Below, piece after piece: positions 6,586 to 9,088 of a DNA stretch of 9,088 nt. The stretch covers positions 1 to 9,088 of the forward strand of contig JAEXBT010000219.1 in NCBI GenBank assembly GCA_023393895.1, in the 5' to 3' direction. Positions within the stretch are counted from its first letter, which is position 1. Every line of letters begins with the position of its first letter. Made by a program: the position numbers and the translations under genes. The stretch comes from Pseudomonadota bacterium (GTDB lineage Bacteria; Pseudomonadota; Gammaproteobacteria; Xanthomonadales; Xanthomonadaceae). The notes under the pieces were generated by a model. It made no database searches, was not told the DNA's origin, and was given only the letters and a program-made list of their open reading frames with translations.

Positions 6586-7533
6586 TCACTTTCCGGTCGT
6601 GATCCCGCAGGCCGAGCATATGCGGCTGACCGCGTAGCCCTTCGCGCGCAGCTTCTCGACCACGCCATCGGCCCCCAGCAGATGCATGGCGCCGACCACG
6701 ACCAGATGGTCGTCAGTGCCAGCGGCTTTCAGCCGCCGCTCGAGCTGCGGCAGCCAGGCATCGTTGCGATCGACATTGATCACCTGGTAGAGCCGTGGAT
6801 GCTCGCGCTTCATCTCGATGATGGATCCGCTGATCATCGCGTCGACGTCTCCGCGCCGCCACGCTTCATGCAGCCGTCTCGATTCCACGCCACCGCTGGC
6901 ATGGGCATCCAGCGCGTCATCCAGCATCTCGCGCTGCTCCCCGGGCGTCATTCCGGCCAGCAATGCGACCTGTCCGGCGCCGGTTTCAAGACCCGACACG
7001 GGTTTGCCCGCCGCGTTCGCACGCACCATGAAGTGGCGATCCAGGCCAAGCTCAGGCTGCATGCCCATCTGCTGCATGTCCGTCATCGAAATCAGCAACG
7101 CGGCGAACCATGGCTTGAACACTTGGAACATCGCCGGCGCTATGCCCTGCCGGGAGAGTGCAGATGCATTGCCATCCAGCCACGCATCCAGCCGGGCGTT
7201 CTGCGCGGCGTCGAGTTCGTCCCTGAGCTGGCTGCCATCGCGGCGGATCGCCGCCAGCATCATCTGCTGTTGCAGCCCCGGCGAATCGAGCTCCTGCGGC
7301 GGAATCTCGAATACCAGCTGCTCGGCGTCCGCGAAGGCGGCATCCACATCCCCGGAAAGCGGATAGTCGCTTTCCTTCAACACGTGGAATGCACCGAGCA
7401 GATAAAGGCAGTTGTCGGCATCACAGGCCTTCCACAGCAGGGGGACGGGCGGCGCGTCCGCACCCGCTGGCCGGGCATGCAGACCTGAACTGGCAAGCAA
7501 CAGGACGAGCAAAAATGCAAGCGACTTGGACAT
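6586..7533 (-). CDS. TraB/GumN family protein, secreted
   Basis: A 315-residue protein of the TraB/PrgY/GumN (Tiki-related) family, putative metal-dependent proteases. Residues 1-20 form a Sec signal peptide (SSGLHA before Arg21; cleavage after Ala25 is also possible), so it acts in the periplasm or beyond. The two family GxxH motifs are present: LGAFH at 46-50 and VGAMHLLGADGVVEKLRAKGY at 280-300, with the conserved glutamate in VFEIPP (Glu76). Cysteines C37, C42, C306 and C309 may pair in the oxidising periplasm. GAGGA sits 6 nt before the ATG. The gene follows mutL by 58 bp and could be read from it or from its own TAGAAT box. It shares the family of Xanthomonas gumN but no xanthan genes are nearby, so the substrate is unknown. 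It ends 3 bp from convergent rsxB. Confidence 0.87.
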   Translation of the reverse strand: MSKSLAFLLVLLLASSGLHARPAGADAPPVPLLWKACDADNCLYLLGAFHVLKESDYPLSGDVDAAFADAEQLVFEIPPQELDSPGLQQQMMLAAIRRDGSQLRDELDAAQNARLDAWLDGNASALSRQGIAPAMFQVFKPWFAALLISMTDMQQMGMQPELGLDRHFMVRANAAGKPVSGLETGAGQVALLAGMTPGEQREMLDDALDAHASGGVESRRLHEAWRRGDVDAMISGSIIEMKREHPRLYQVINVDRNDAWLPQLERRLKAAGTDDHLVVVGAMHLLGADGVVEKLRAKGYAVSRICSACGITTGK

Positions 7534-7560
7534 GCGATGTCCTCGACAGGTGATGCGTCC

Positions 7561-7566
7561 ATTCTA
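7561..7566 (-). promoter_or_regulatory. Candidate -10 element for the TraB/GumN gene
   Basis: TAGAAT on the minus strand, 27 nt before the ATG at 7533, matching the -10 consensus at five of six positions. The expected -35 position is occupied by the palindrome at 7582-7594 rather than a TTGACA-like hexamer. Confidence 0.4.
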
Positions 7567-7581
7567 GGCGGGCGGCACCGA

Positions 7582-7594
7582 TGACGCGGCGTCA
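7582..7594. repeat. Perfect inverted repeat at the mutL stop
   Basis: TGACGC-G-GCGTCA, two perfect 6-bp arms around a single base. It overlaps the mutL stop codon (7592-7594) and is centred about 22 bp upstream of the TraB/GumN -10 candidate, where a -35 or an activator site would be. The one-base centre makes a regulator-binding site more likely than an RNA hairpin. About two such palindromes are expected by chance in 9 kb. Confidence 0.35.
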
Positions 7595-9088
7595 GCGGCC
7601 GCGCAGGAACCAGCGGTCGATGTCAGCGAGACTGAAACGCGTCCAGGTGGGCCGCCCGTGGTTGCATTGCGCCGACCGCTCGGTGGCTTCCATCTCGCGC
7701 AGCAGGGCGTTCATCTCCGGCAGGGTGAGCCGGCGGTTGGCGCGCACGCTGCCGTGACAGGCCATGGTAGCGAGCAGCCCGTCGCGGGCTTCGGCCACGC
7801 GCGGACTGTGGCCATGTTCGACGAGGTCGGCCAGCACGTCCCGCACCAGCGCTTCGATGTCGCCTTGGGCCAGCAATGCGGGCACCGCACGCAACAGCAG
7901 GGACTGCTCGCCACTGCGCACCAGGTCGAAGCCGAGGCGATGCAGCGCCTCGCCCTCGCGCTCGACCAGCTCGGCCTCGCGCATCGAAACGGCGATCGAC
8001 TGCGGCACCAGCAGCGGCTGCAGGCGCAGGCCCTCGCCATCGAAGGCCGCCTTGAGCTTCTCGTAGTTGATGCGTTCATGCGCCGCATGCATGTCGACGA
8101 CGACCAGGCCCTCGGCGTTCTCCGCGAGGATGTGGATGCCGTGCAGCTGGGCGATGGCGAATCCGAGCGGCGGGATTTCACCGTCTTCGGGCAACGCCGG
8201 GCGCGTAGCCGTACCGTCGTCGAACGCCTGTACCGGTGCCGCATCGCCGTACAGCGCGGCATAGTGCGCGGGTGCTTCGGCGGCGCGAAGGCCAAGTGGC
8301 GACTGTGGCCGCGGGTAGCGATCGAACACAAGCGGATCCCCGGCAACGGATGGCGGGATCGGCCCCGCTGGCATTGCATCGCCCGCTGCATAGGGCATGT
8401 TGCCCGCACGCGTCTCCGCCAATGCTTCCTTCAGCGTGCGATGCACGAAATCATGGATCAGTCGCGCTTCGCGGAAACGCACCTCGTGCTTGGCCGGATG
8501 CACGTTGACATCCACGCGGCGCGGATCGAGTTCGAGCAACAGTACGTAGGCCGGCTGGCGGCCGTGGAAAAGCACGTCGGCATAGGCCAGCTTCACCGCG
8601 TGGGCGACGCTGCGGTCGCGCACCGCACGGCCATTGACGTAGAAGTACTGCTGGTCGGCGCTCGGCCGGTTGTAGGCCGGCTGCGCGATCCAGCCCGACA
8701 GCCGCAGGCCGGCGGCCTCGTGGTCGATGGCGATCGCCGCGCGGGTGAAGCCTTCGCCCAGCGTCTGCAGCAGGCGGTCGTCGGCGATCAGCGCATCGGT
8801 GCCGCCGCGGTAGCGGCGCAGCGGCTTGCCGTTGTGGGTGAGCCGCAGTTCGACATCAGGCCGCGCCAGCGCCAGTTGCCGCAGCCACTCCTCGATATGC
8901 CCCAGCTCGGTGCGTTCGGCACGCAGGAACTTGCGCCGCGCCGGCGTGTTGAAGAACAGATCACGCACTTCCACAGTGGTGCCCTGCCCTTGCGCGGCGG
9001 GCGCGGGCGCACCGACCTGTCCACCCTCCACCTCGAGCGCATGGCCATGGTCGGCCACGCGGCGCCCCGCGGCGATGCGGGAGCGCCA
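7592..9088 (-). CDS. mutL: DNA mismatch repair protein MutL, 5' end outside the window
   Basis: The visible 498 residues are the C-terminal four-fifths of MutL, the ATPase that links MutS mismatch recognition to strand removal. The start and the first ATP-binding motifs lie past the right edge; the frame is open to base 9088. Visible: [20 protein letters not shown] (8924-8983), a GHKL ATPase motif; [13 protein letters not shown] (8474-8512) with the ATP-contacting lysine; a Pro/Ala-rich linker; then the C-terminal domain with [12 protein letters not shown] (8060-8095), matching the DQHA(x)2E(x)4E endonuclease motif, a QPLLVP beta-clamp box (8003-8020), ACHGSVR (7742-7762) and CNHGRP (7649-7666). 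These fit a MutL with its own nicking activity, unlike E. coli MutL, which relies on MutH. The palindrome at 7582-7594 overlaps the stop codon. Confidence 0.96.
   Translation of the reverse strand, partial: WRSRIAAGRRVADHGHALEVEGGQVGAPAPAAQGQGTTVEVRDLFFNTPARRKFLRAERTELGHIEEWLRQLALARPDVELRLTHNGKPLRRYRGGTDALIADDRLLQTLGEGFTRAAIAIDHEAAGLRLSGWIAQPAYNRPSADQQYFYVNGRAVRDRSVAHAVKLAYADVLFHGRQPAYVLLLELDPRRVDVNVHPAKHEVRFREARLIHDFVHRTLKEALAETRAGNMPYAAGDAMPAGPIPPSVAGDPLVFDRYPRPQSPLGLRAAEAPAHYAALYGDAAPVQAFDDGTATRPALPEDGEIPPLGFAIAQLHGIHILAENAEGLVVVDMHAAHERINYEKLKAAFDGEGLRLQPLLVPQSIAVSMREAELVEREGEALHRLGFDLVRSGEQSLLLRAVPALLAQGDIEALVRDVLADLVEHGHSPRVAEARDGLLATMACHGSVRANRRLTLPEMNALLREMEATERSAQCNHGRPTWTRFSLADIDRWFLRGR

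Noticed and set aside
6567..6586. GTTAC-ACC-GTGAC hairpin at the rsxB end as a terminator
   Set aside because: Only five pairs including a G-U, and no T-run follows on either strand.
1..9088. CRISPR arrays, insertion sequences, tRNA/rRNA genes, integrase or toxin-antitoxin or defence genes
   Set aside because: Looked for regularly spaced repeats, terminal inverted repeats, tRNA-like cloverleaf ends and typical proteins on both strands; none seen. The region reads as ordinary core chromosome.

Overview
The window is GC-rich chromosomal DNA packed with short-spaced bacterial genes. The proteins (short Mrp without an N-terminal extension, Dcd of the TPLEPEWEG type, MetRS with a C-terminal tRNA-binding domain, RsxB without a membrane anchor, MutL with a DMHA endonuclease motif) and the gene order point to a gammaproteobacterium of the Xanthomonadaceae/Lysobacteraceae (Lysobacter, Luteimonas or Xanthomonas type). 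This placement comes from remembered family sequences, not from a search. Nothing in base composition or gene content suggests a mobile island. I see no insertion sequence, prophage, CRISPR array, rRNA or tRNA.

Layout. The 5' end of rimO (minus) runs off the left edge. Divergent from it is a tightly coupled plus-strand trio: a dienelactone-hydrolase-type enzyme, a HIT-family protein and a small secreted protein of unknown function, joined by ATGA stop/start overlaps. It converges, with 11 bp between, on a minus-strand group mrp - dcd - a 63-residue two-helix membrane protein. A 242-bp divergent intergenic region separates mrp from a secreted DUF2147 protein, which ends at a clear rho-independent terminator. 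Then comes metG, with a good extended -10 promoter, followed after 23 bp by an rsxB-like ferredoxin gene. rsxB converges, with only 3 bp between, on a minus-strand TraB/GumN-family gene, which lies downstream of a mutL gene that runs off the right edge.

How the genes fit together. Most are housekeeping: ribosomal protein S12 methylthiolation (RimO), Fe-S cluster delivery (Mrp), pyrimidine deoxynucleotide supply (Dcd), methionine charging (MetG), electron transfer (RsxB-like) and mismatch repair (MutL). RimO and RsxB are Fe-S proteins and Mrp is an Fe-S carrier, but this may be chance proximity. Less-known items are the 97-residue secreted protein, the 63-residue membrane hairpin, the cysteine-bearing DUF2147 protein and the TraB/GumN protein.

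No convincing new multi-gene system is visible. The points most worth a second look are the anchor-less RsxB, the repeated placement of -10-like hexamers 26-30 nt before start codons, the apparent lack of a Shine-Dalgarno site before metG, and a perfect palindrome at the -35 position of the TraB/GumN gene.
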